In this document: in pieces, positions 1-6,408 of the stretch
How the letters are laid out: every line of letters starts with the position of its first letter
Numbering within the stretch: position 1 is the first letter of the stretch
Assembly (NCBI GenBank): GCA_903921405.1
Contig: CAIXPV010000011.1
Location: 1-8,173, forward strand
DNA: 8,173 nucleotides
Source: an uncultured Actinomycetes bacterium
GTDB lineage: Bacteria; Actinomycetota; Actinomycetes; Nanopelagicales; Nanopelagicaceae
Direction: 5' to 3'
Program-made: the position numbers and the translations under genes
The notes under the pieces: generated by a model
Databases searched by the model: none
The model's input: the letters and a program-made list of their open reading frames with translations, nothing else
What the model was told of the DNA's origin: nothing

Positions 1-1544
1 CGTGGAATGAAATTACTCCATGTAACTTATCTCTCGATCGTCTAGCAAAAGCATCACGTCAAGGCGTCATCGATGCTGGCGGATTTCCCATGCAGTTTGG
101 AACGATCTCAGTATCCGATGGAATTTCAATGGGCCATGAAGGTATGCACTTCTCGCTAGTTTCACGCGAGATTATCGCTGACTCAGTCGAAACAGTTATG
201 CAGGCCGAGCGCCTGGATGGAATGGTTACTTTTGCTGGGTGTGATAAATCACTTCCAGGAATGATGATGGCAGCTGCCCGAATCGATGTTGCTAGCGTCT
301 TTGTTTATGCCGGCTCTACATTGCCTGGTCAAGTAGATGGAAAAGATGTCACGATTATCGATGCATTTGAAGCCGTCGGTGCATGTGCGCGTGGATTAAT
401 CACACAAGAGCGGGTTGATCAAATTGAGCGCGCAATCTGTCCAGGTGAAGGTGCATGCGGTGGTATGTACACGGCAAATACCATGGCAAGCATTGCTGAA
501 GCAATTGGCCTATCTCTTCCAGGTTCGGCTGCACCTCCAGCAGTGGATCGTCGCCGCGATGCATTTGCCGTTAAATCTGGCGCAGCAGTTGTAGAACTCA
601 TTCGCGCGGGAATTACAACGCGCGATATCTTAACTAAGCAGGCCTTTGAAAATGCAATAACTATTTTGATGGCCCTCGGTGGCTCCACAAATGCAGTGCT
701 GCACTTGCTTGCGATTGCACATGAAGCTGACGTTGATTTAGCTATGGATGACTTTCATCGAATCGGATCGAAAGTTCCGTTACTTGGCGATTTAAAACCA
801 TTTGGCCGTTTTGTTATGAGCGACATGGATAAAATCGGGGGAGTTCCAGTAATTCTCAAAGCTCTTCTTGATGCCAAGATGCTTCACGGCGACGTATTGA
901 CCGTCACCGGAAAAACTATGGCCGAGAATTTGGCCGATATCAATCCACCAGATCCAGATGGTGAGATCTTGCGGGCAGCATCGAAGCCTTTATCAACTGA
1001 TATTGGAATTACAATCCTTGGTGGATCATTGGCACCAGAAGGTGCTGTATGTAAAACCGCTGGAATCGGTATCGACTTATTTGAAGGCCCTGCGCGAGTT
1101 TTTGAACGCGAACAAGCGGCAATGGATGCACTTGAAAATGGAACTATCCAAGCCGGAGATGTTGTTGTCATTCGCTATGAAGGCCCTAAAGGTGGACCTG
1201 GTATGCGCGAAATGCTGATGATTACTGGTGCAATCAAGGGCGCTGGTCTTGGTAAATCAACCTTGTTGCTCACCGATGGACGTTTCTCTGGTGGATCAAC
1301 AGGATTATGTGTTGGCCACGTTGCGCCAGAGGCCGTTGATGGAGGCCCCATCGCATTTGTTAACAATGGCGACATTGTGCGAATCGATATTGCTAACCGG
1401 ACTATGGATTTACTTGTCGATGCCCAAGAGTTAGAGGCCCGTAAAATTGGCTGGAAGCCACTGCCTCATAAATACACCCGCGGAGTGCTTCATAAATACT
1501 CATTGTTGGTGGGTTCGGCATCTAAAGGCGCAGTCTGCGACTAA
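1..1544 (+). CDS. ilvD: Dihydroxyacid dehydratase IlvD, 5' end outside the window
   Basis: This enzyme dehydrates 2,3-dihydroxy-isovalerate and 2,3-dihydroxy-3-methylvalerate to the 2-keto acids that are transaminated to valine and isoleucine. It is a cytosolic Fe-S enzyme. The frame is open from the left edge: bases 3-26 read WNEITPCN, a family motif upstream of any in-window start, so the ATG at base 90 is internal. About 513 residues are visible; the family is about 560-620, so roughly the first 45 or more are missing. Three cluster cysteines can be seen: in TPCN (bases 21-23), in GCDKSLPG (240-242) and in ACGGMYTANTM (456-458). The C-terminal GRFSGGSTG motif, with the serine at 1287-1289 proposed as catalytic base in the family, is intact. 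The stop is TAA. A 201-base regulatory gap follows, so ilvD is probably transcribed apart from ilvB onward, though readthrough is possible. Confidence 0.97.
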   Translation, partial: WNEITPCNLSLDRLAKASRQGVIDAGGFPMQFGTISVSDGISMGHEGMHFSLVSREIIADSVETVMQAERLDGMVTFAGCDKSLPGMMMAAARIDVASVFVYAGSTLPGQVDGKDVTIIDAFEAVGACARGLITQERVDQIERAICPGEGACGGMYTANTMASIAEAIGLSLPGSAAPPAVDRRRDAFAVKSGAAVVELIRAGITTRDILTKQAFENAITILMALGGSTNAVLHLLAIAHEADVDLAMDDFHRIGSKVPLLGDLKPFGRFVMSDMDKIGGVPVILKALLDAKMLHGDVLTVTGKTMAENLADINPPDPDGEILRAASKPLSTDIGITILGGSLAPEGAVCKTAGIGIDLFEGPARVFEREQAAMDALENGTIQAGDVVVIRYEGPKGGPGMREMLMITGAIKGAGLGKSTLLLTDGRFSGGSTGLCVGHVAPEAVDGGPIAFVNNGDIVRIDIANRTMDLLVDAQELEARKIGWKPLPHKYTRGVLHKYSLLVGSASKGAVCD

Positions 1545-1556
1545 GTGTTCAAATTG

Positions 1557-1572
1557 TGAGATGTGCATCTCA
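1557..1572. promoter_or_regulatory. Palindrome just upstream of the putative ilvB promoter, candidate operator
   Basis: TGAGATG and CATCTCA form a perfect 7-base inverted repeat around a 2-base centre. It begins 13 bases after the ilvD stop and ends 4 bases before the putative -35 box. As DNA it could be a dimeric regulator site. As RNA it could fold with a 4-base loop at the 3' end of the ilvD message, but no T-run follows, so it is not an intrinsic terminator. The binding protein is unknown, and function is inferred only from symmetry and position. Confidence 0.35.
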
Positions 1573-1576
1573 TACC

Positions 1577-1605
1577 TTGACTCAATCCAAAAGCTGTTGG
1601 AGAAT
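1577..1605 (+). promoter_or_regulatory. Candidate promoter of the ilvBNC-serA-leuB-ilvE operon
   Basis: A good -35 hexamer, TTGACT (1577-1582), is separated by 17 bases from GAGAAT (1600-1605). The latter is a 4/6 match to TATAAT that keeps the important A at position 2 and T at position 6. With the last T as position -7, transcription would start at 1612, which is the A of the leader-peptide ATG. The match was made by eye and the weak first base of the -10 lowers confidence. The position immediately before an attenuator is what would be expected for an ilvB promoter. Confidence 0.5.
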
Positions 1606-1611
1606 ATGCCC

Positions 1612-1647
1612 ATGTCTACAGCATTAGTAGTAGTGGTGGTGATTTAA
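1612..1647 (+). CDS. ilvB operon leader peptide (attenuator sensor)
   Basis: This is an 11-residue peptide, MSTALVVVVVI, followed by TAA. The last seven residues are Leu, five consecutive Val and Ile, so all three branched-chain amino acids are read just before the stop. Such runs are the hallmark of ribosome-mediated attenuation; the E. coli ilvBN leader likewise has a Val run. When charged Val, Leu or Ile tRNA is scarce the ribosome would stall here and change the folding of the downstream RNA. Val is encoded by GTA and GTG only. An in-frame ATG at 1606 would add Met-Pro. The ATG at 1612 is preferred because GGAGA (1599-1603) lies 8 bases upstream of it, against 2 bases for 1606, and because the predicted transcription start coincides with 1612. 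A downstream hairpin and terminator support the reading. Confidence 0.85.
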   Translation: MSTALVVVVVI

Positions 1648-1648
1648 A

Positions 1649-1679
1649 AGCGCGTGATCTAGCAATTCGATCGCGCGCT
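1649..1679 (+). promoter_or_regulatory. GC-rich hairpin between leader peptide and terminator
   Basis: The arms AGCGCGTGATC (1649-1659) and GATCGCGCGCT (1669-1679) pair over 11 base pairs, with one G-U wobble in RNA and a 9-base loop. The stem begins two bases after the leader-peptide stop, so a ribosome at the stop codon would cover its 5' arm while one stalled on the Val codons may leave it free. It ends directly against the terminator stem. It is therefore probably the switching or pausing element of the attenuator, but the mutually exclusive pairing cannot be proved by eye. Confidence 0.65.
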
Positions 1680-1705
1680 ACCCTCAGTTAATCTGAGGGT
1701 TTTTT
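1680..1705 (+). terminator. Intrinsic terminator of the ilvB attenuator
   Basis: ACCCTCAG (1680-1687) pairs perfectly with CTGAGGGT (1693-1700) around the loop TTAAT, and six T residues run from 1700 to 1705. This is a strong rho-independent terminator form. It lies 32 bases after the leader-peptide stop and 40 bases before the ilvB start codon, so it would abort transcripts before the structural genes when branched-chain amino acids are plentiful. It could also stop transcripts running in from ilvD. Confidence 0.9.
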
Positions 1706-1745
1706 CATTTAATCACACCACAATGAGCACGGAAGGAGATGGAAA

Positions 1746-3482
1746 ATGAGTCAGATGAATGGAGCTAGTTCACTAGTCGCATCGTTAGAGGCCGCTGGCG
1801 TCGATGTGATGTTTGGAATTCCAGGTGGTGCAATTTTGCCAGCGTATGATCCAATTTTTTCTAGCTCTATCCGCCACATTCTTGTGCGTCACGAACAAGG
1901 AGCAGGTCATGCTGCAACGGGCTATGCCCAAGTTACCGGTCGTGTTGGAGTATGCATCGCAACATCTGGTCCAGGTGCAACAAATCTTGTAACTCCTCTG
2001 GCCGACGCGGCGATGGATTCAGTTCCGGTCGTAGCCATTACGGGACAAGTTCCCTCGGTTGCAATTGGAACCGATGCATTTCAAGAGGCCGATATTCGCG
2101 GCATAACGATGCCTTTTGCAAAACATAATTATTTAATAACTGATCCTGCAGATATCCCACGCGCAATTGCCGAGGCTTTCCATATTGCAAGTACGGGCCG
2201 ACCTGGACCAGTGTTAGTCGATATTGCAAAAGATGCTTTGCAAAAGATGACTGAGTTTAAGTACCCAGCCTCGGTTTCTTTAAAGGGCTATCAACCAAAA
2301 CTTGCCCCCGATGCCCAGTCAATTACTGATGCAGCAGATTTAATTGCCCAGTCCAGTAAGCCAGTTTTTTATGTTGGTGGCGGTGTAATAAAAGCCAATG
2401 CTTCGCGTGAATTAATGGAGCTTGCACAGTTATTAGGTGCACCAGTTGTTACCACGCTGATGGCACGCGGAGCTTTTCCTGATAGCCACCCACTTAATCT
2501 TGGAATGCCAGGAATGCACGGCACTGTTGCGGCAGTGACTGCGCTGCAAAAATCAGACTTACTTATTACTTTGGGCGCACGCTTTGATGACCGCGTAACT
2601 GGCAAGCTCTCATCCTTTGCCGTTCATGCCAAAGTTATTCACGCCGATGTGGACCCAGCTGAAATCGGCAAGAACCGCTTTGCCGATGTTGCAGTTTTGG
2701 GCGATCTTAAACACACGATAGCTGCGCTGATTCCGGCAGTGAAAGTTGCGTTAGGAAAAAATCGTCCAGATCTAACTGCTTGGTTGCGCCAGATGAACTC
2801 ATTAAAAGCGACATACCCGTTGGGTTATGACGTACCGAAGGATGGCTCTCTTGCTCCGCAGTATGTAATTGAACGCCTTGGAAAGATTTCCGGACCTCAG
2901 ACTATTTTTGCAGCTGGTGTTGGACAACATCAGATGTGGGCATCGCAGTTTGTTTCTTATGAAAACCCACGTACGTGGTTGAACTCTGGTGGCCTTGGGA
3001 CAATGGGCTATGCAGTTCCAGCAGCGATGGGCGCAAAAGTTGGCGCACCTGATACAACCGTGTGGGCAATCGATGGCGATGGCTGTTTCCAGATGACAAA
3101 CCAAGAGCTAACAACGTGCGCACTCAATAACATTCCTATCAAGGTAGCGATTATCAATAATGAATCCTTAGGCATGGTTCGTCAGTGGCAGACACTGTTC
3201 TACGAAGGTCGTTACTCAAACACCAGTCTTGAATCAAAGCGGATTCCAAACTTTCCTATGTTGGCCGAGGCAATGGGCTGCGTAGGTTTAAGTTGTGATC
3301 GCCCAGAAGATGTCGATGCGACGATTGAAAAAGCTATGAGCATCAATGATCAACCTGTTGTTGTTGATTTCCGTGTAACACGAGATGCCATGGTGTGGCC
3401 GATGGTTGCAGCTGGTGCTTCAAATGATGACATTTTGATCGCGCGCGAAACCGCGCCTGACTGGGACTCACAGGAGTTATAA
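1746..3482 (+). CDS. ilvB: Acetohydroxyacid (acetolactate) synthase, catalytic large subunit
   Basis: This thiamine-diphosphate enzyme condenses two pyruvates to 2-acetolactate (valine, leucine) or pyruvate with 2-ketobutyrate to 2-aceto-2-hydroxybutyrate (isoleucine). The 578 residues follow the family plan: PYR domain (about 1-165) with the catalytic Glu50 in RHEQGAGHAA, a central FAD-binding domain (about 190-335), and a PP domain (about 370-545). The PP domain has the cofactor motif from GDG (444-446) to NN (471-472), giving Asp445 and Asn472 as Mg ligands. The segment GQVP...GTDAFQE and Trp481 in VRQWQ match the conserved herbicide-site positions of wild-type enzymes. The start is supported by AGGAG at 1734-1738, 7 bases upstream. 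The gene lies directly behind the attenuator and 2 bases before its regulatory subunit ilvN. The alternative, a catabolic acetolactate synthase, is unlikely given the context and the FAD-enzyme signature. Confidence 0.97.
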   Translation: MSQMNGASSLVASLEAAGVDVMFGIPGGAILPAYDPIFSSSIRHILVRHEQGAGHAATGYAQVTGRVGVCIATSGPGATNLVTPLADAAMDSVPVVAITGQVPSVAIGTDAFQEADIRGITMPFAKHNYLITDPADIPRAIAEAFHIASTGRPGPVLVDIAKDALQKMTEFKYPASVSLKGYQPKLAPDAQSITDAADLIAQSSKPVFYVGGGVIKANASRELMELAQLLGAPVVTTLMARGAFPDSHPLNLGMPGMHGTVAAVTALQKSDLLITLGARFDDRVTGKLSSFAVHAKVIHADVDPAEIGKNRFADVAVLGDLKHTIAALIPAVKVALGKNRPDLTAWLRQMNSLKATYPLGYDVPKDGSLAPQYVIERLGKISGPQTIFAAGVGQHQMWASQFVSYENPRTWLNSGGLGTMGYAVPAAMGAKVGAPDTTVWAIDGDGCFQMTNQELTTCALNNIPIKVAIINNESLGMVRQWQTLFYEGRYSNTSLESKRIPNFPMLAEAMGCVGLSCDRPEDVDATIEKAMSINDQPVVVDFRVTRDAMVWPMVAAGASNDDILIARETAPDWDSQEL

Positions 3483-3484
3483 AA

Positions 3485-3772
3485 ATGGCCCAACACACAC
3501 TCGAAGTAATCGTCGAAAACTCACCTGGCGTTTTAGCTCGCGTAGCGGGCCTATTTTCACGCCGCGCCTACAACATTGAGCGCTTATCGGTTGGTCCGAC
3601 CGATAACCCAGAAACCTCTAAAATGGACATCGTAGTTAACTTAGAAGGCCATGCTCTAGAGCAAGTAATTGCTCAGCTAGACAAGTTAATCAATGTAATA
3701 GCGATCAAAGAGATCGTGCCTAACTCAGCTGTACCAATTGTTCACGACACTCAACCCGACTACCAGAACTAA
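3485..3772 (+). CDS. ilvN: Acetohydroxyacid synthase small (regulatory) subunit, short form
   Basis: IlvN binds IlvB, raises its activity and confers feedback inhibition, usually by valine. The 95 residues are essentially one ACT domain (about 4-76), with N12-SPG-V16, the helix through GLFSRRAYNIERL and Asn30, positions that correspond to the valine-binding region of E. coli IlvN. Actinobacterial IlvN proteins are usually about 165-175 residues with a second C-terminal domain; that domain is absent here, as it is in the 96-residue E. coli protein. There is no sign of a frameshift: the stop is followed at once by a clean ribosome binding site for ilvC. The gene's own site, AGGAG (3472-3476), lies within the last codons of ilvB, 8 bases before the ATG, with a 2-base intergenic gap that suggests coupled translation and balanced subunits. 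Confidence 0.94.
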   Translation: MAQHTLEVIVENSPGVLARVAGLFSRRAYNIERLSVGPTDNPETSKMDIVVNLEGHALEQVIAQLDKLINVIAIKEIVPNSAVPIVHDTQPDYQN

Positions 3773-3785
3773 AAGGAGAAATACC

Positions 3786-4823
3786 GTGGCAGCAACGATG
3801 TATCACGAAGAGGATGCCGATCTATCAATCATCCAGGGTCGCAAAGTCGCGATCATCGGTTACGGCTCACAAGGACACGCACACGCACTTAACTTGCGCG
3901 ATAGTGGTGTCGATGTTCGCGTCGGATTAAAAGATGGTTCACCATCGCGCGCTAAGGCCGAGGCCGAAGGCTTACGCGTTCTCAGCGTTGCCGACGCTGT
4001 CAAAGAGGCAACAGTCATCATGATCTTGGCACCTGACCATGTTCAGCGCCATATCTATACAGAGTCAATTTTGCCTAACCTAAAAGATGGCGATGCGCTG
4101 CTTTTTGGTCATGGATTTAATATTCGTTTTGGTTACATCAAGCCAACTGCATCTGTTGATGTGTGCATGATTGCACCCAAGGGCCCAGGCCATATTGTGC
4201 GTCGTGAGTTTGTAGCCGGTCGTGGAGTTCCTGTAATCGTTGCAGTTGAGCAAGATGCAACTGGCGGAGCATGGCCACTAACGCTTTCTTATGCACGAGC
4301 AATCGGTGGACTTCGCGCGGGTGGAATTTTGACAACATTTACTGAAGAGACTGAGACTGATCTATTTGGTGAGCAGTCAGTTCTTTGCGGAGGTGCATCT
4401 CAGCTCGTTATGTACGGCTTTGAAACTTTGACAGAAGCTGGATACCAGCCAGAGGTCGCATACTTTGAGTGCCTTCACGAATTAAAGTTGATCGTAGATC
4501 TTATGTACGAAGGCGGAATCGCAAAGCAGCGCTGGTCAGTATCTGATACTGCCGAGTTCGGTGATTATGTTTCAGGTCCACGTGTTATCGATCCACACGT
4601 AAAAGAGAACATGAAGGCCGTTCTAGCCGACATCCAAAGCGGAGCATTCGCTAAGCGCTTTATCGATGATCAAGAAGCTGGCGCCCCTGAATTTAAAGCA
4701 CTTCGCGCCAAGGGCGAGACTCATCCAATTGAGGCCGTTGGCCGTGAACTTCGCAAGATGTTTTCATGGATGAAGCAGTCAAAGGCCGATGATTACCAAG
4801 AAGGCAGCGCGGCGCGTGGCTAA
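3786..4823 (+). CDS. ilvC: Ketol-acid reductoisomerase (class I)
   Basis: IlvC isomerises and reduces acetolactate and acetohydroxybutyrate to the dihydroxy acids used by IlvD, using NADPH and two Mg ions. With the GTG start the protein is 345 residues, the usual class I size. The Rossmann motif GYGSQG is at 25-30. The loop after the second strand carries Ser52 and Ser54, which suits NADPH. The catalytic-site His109 is in FGHGF, and the metal ligands Asp192, Glu196, Glu228 and Glu232 are all present. GTG at 3786 is chosen because AGGAG (3774-3778) sits 7 bases upstream and because homologues begin with a similar short lead into the DADLSIIQG segment. An ATG at 3738 would overlap ilvN by 35 bases without support, and an ATG at 3798 is too far from the ribosome binding site. 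The 3' end overlaps serA by 8 bases. Confidence 0.96.
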   Translation: MAATMYHEEDADLSIIQGRKVAIIGYGSQGHAHALNLRDSGVDVRVGLKDGSPSRAKAEAEGLRVLSVADAVKEATVIMILAPDHVQRHIYTESILPNLKDGDALLFGHGFNIRFGYIKPTASVDVCMIAPKGPGHIVRREFVAGRGVPVIVAVEQDATGGAWPLTLSYARAIGGLRAGGILTTFTEETETDLFGEQSVLCGGASQLVMYGFETLTEAGYQPEVAYFECLHELKLIVDLMYEGGIAKQRWSVSDTAEFGDYVSGPRVIDPHVKENMKAVLADIQSGAFAKRFIDDQEAGAPEFKALRAKGETHPIEAVGRELRKMFSWMKQSKADDYQEGSAARG

Positions 4824-6408
4824 ACCAGTTGTTCTAATTGCAGAAGAGTTAAGTCCGGCAACGTTAGATGCACTTGGTCCAGATTTTGAGGTTGTCAACT
4901 GTGATGGTGCAGATCGCGGCGAGCTCTTAGCTGCTCTTGCCAAAGGAGTGGATGCAGTCTTGATTCGCTCGGCAACCAAAATGGATGCCGAAGCGATCGC
5001 TGCCGCAAAGGGCTTAAAGGTTATTGCGCGTGCAGGTGTTGGCTTAGATAACGTAGATATTCCTGCAGCAACTGCTGCCGGTGTCATGGTTGTTAATGCA
5101 CCAACGTCTAACATCGTAAGTGCAGCAGAGCTAGCAATCTCATTATTGCTTGCATCGGCACGCTTTATATCTCCTGCACATGCCGCTCTTCGAAATGGCA
5201 AGTGGGCGCGCTCTAAGTTCACTGGCGCCGAACTATTTGAAAAGACTCTAGGTATCGTGGGTTTTGGTCGGATCGGCCAATTAGTCGCCCAGCGCATGCA
5301 GGCATTTGGTATGGATGTCATTGCTTATGATCCATATTTGCAACCTGCACGTGCGGCACAACTTGGAGTTCGCTTAGTAGATTTAGATGAGCTTTTGCGT
5401 ACTGCAGATTTCATCACGATTCACTTACCTAAGACGAAAGAAACGGCCAACTTAATCGGCGTTGAAGCGTTGAAAAAGGTAAAGCCATCGGTTCGAATTG
5501 TTAACGCTGCACGTGGTGGAGTCTTAGATGAAGCCGCACTATACGATGCAATCGTTGAGGGGCGCGTTGGCGGGGCTGGCCTTGATGTATTTTCAACTGA
5601 ACCGTGCACTGATTCACCATTATTTACTCTCGATAAAGTTGTTGCTACACCTCACTTAGGTGCATCTACTGATGAAGCTCAAGAGCGGGCAGGTATTGCC
5701 GTTGCCGTTTCAGTGCGTAAAGCACTAGCGGGCGAGCTTGTACCCGATGCTGTCAACGTTAAGGGCGGCGTCATAGCTCAAGAGATTCGTCCAAGCTTGC
5801 CGCTTGTAGAGAAGATGGCACAGATTGCAACAGAGCTCCTTAATGAAGTTCCGGTCAACATGGATATTCAAGTACGTGGAGAAATCGCAGTTCACGACTC
5901 GTCGATTTTGGCAATCAGCGCGCTCAAAGGCGCACTTATTGCAGTTGGTGCTGAAGAAGTTACCTATGTCAATGCGCCAGGTCTAGCAAGTGAGCGTGGA
6001 ATGACATCGAACGTCACGACAACTGCTGACAGCGCTGAGTATCGATCCATGATTTCTCTGCGTGCTGCAACGGGGAGCGGTAAGTCAATTACCGTTGATG
6101 GAACATTGATGGGAATCAAGCAGACTCAAAAGATTATTGGGATCGATTCATTCTCACTAGATCTTCCTCCAACTGCGCATATTTTGTTCTTACGTTATGT
6201 GGATCAGCCAGGAGTCATTGGAACGGTTGGTCACACATTGGGTCAAGCACATATCAATATCGCAGGCATGCAAGTTGCACGAAGTGGTGCTGGCGGTAAG
6301 GCGTTGATGGCACTTTCTGTTGACTCCGATGTCAGCGATGATATTTTGGCAACTATTAAGAAAGAGACAGGCGCCGAATCCGTTCGTGCAGTTGTCTTGG
6401 TGGATTAA
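4816..6408 (+). CDS. serA: D-3-phosphoglycerate dehydrogenase, long ACT-domain form
   Basis: SerA oxidises 3-phosphoglycerate to 3-phosphohydroxypyruvate with NAD, the first committed step to serine. With the GTG start the protein is 530 residues: a substrate domain split around the NAD-binding domain (GFGRIG, 149-154), an inserted regulatory domain (about 320-450), and a C-terminal ACT domain (about 455-530). Catalytic Arg233, Glu262 and His280 are present. In the ACT domain Tyr461, Asp463 and Asn481 fall on the serine-binding positions I recall for the M. tuberculosis enzyme, which supports both serine feedback and the GTG start, since the numbering then coincides. An in-frame ATG at 4789 would add nine residues, KK and RR rich and unlike homologues. 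The ribosome binding site is weak (AAGAAGG, 4798-4804, 11 bases upstream). The gene overlaps ilvC by 8 bases and leuB by 1. Confidence 0.95.
   Translation: MAKPVVLIAEELSPATLDALGPDFEVVNCDGADRGELLAALAKGVDAVLIRSATKMDAEAIAAAKGLKVIARAGVGLDNVDIPAATAAGVMVVNAPTSNIVSAAELAISLLLASARFISPAHAALRNGKWARSKFTGAELFEKTLGIVGFGRIGQLVAQRMQAFGMDVIAYDPYLQPARAAQLGVRLVDLDELLRTADFITIHLPKTKETANLIGVEALKKVKPSVRIVNAARGGVLDEAALYDAIVEGRVGGAGLDVFSTEPCTDSPLFTLDKVVATPHLGASTDEAQERAGIAVAVSVRKALAGELVPDAVNVKGGVIAQEIRPSLPLVEKMAQIATELLNEVPVNMDIQVRGEIAVHDSSILAISALKGALIAVGAEEVTYVNAPGLASERGMTSNVTTTADSAEYRSMISLRAATGSGKSITVDGTLMGIKQTQKIIGIDSFSLDLPPTAHILFLRYVDQPGVIGTVGHTLGQAHINIAGMQVARSGAGGKALMALSVDSDVSDDILATIKKETGAESVRAVVLVD

Noticed and set aside
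90..92. ATG at 90 as the start of ilvD
   Set aside because: The frame is open to the left edge and the conserved WNEITPCN motif, with a cluster cysteine, lies upstream of it.
1447..1647. A 66-codon + strand reading frame over the ilvD end and the gap
   Set aside because: Most of it lies inside ilvD in another frame and resembles nothing. Only its last codons, from 1612, are meaningful, as the attenuator leader peptide.
3738..3785. ATG at 3738 as the start of ilvC
   Set aside because: It would overlap ilvN by 35 bases and add residues unlike the family; GTG 3786 has a well-placed AGGAG and gives the expected N-terminus.
4779..5321. A 180-codon reading frame on the - strand
   Set aside because: It lies opposite the start of serA, whose domains and catalytic residues are clear; its composition is that of an antisense shadow, and no ribosome binding site or family motif was seen.
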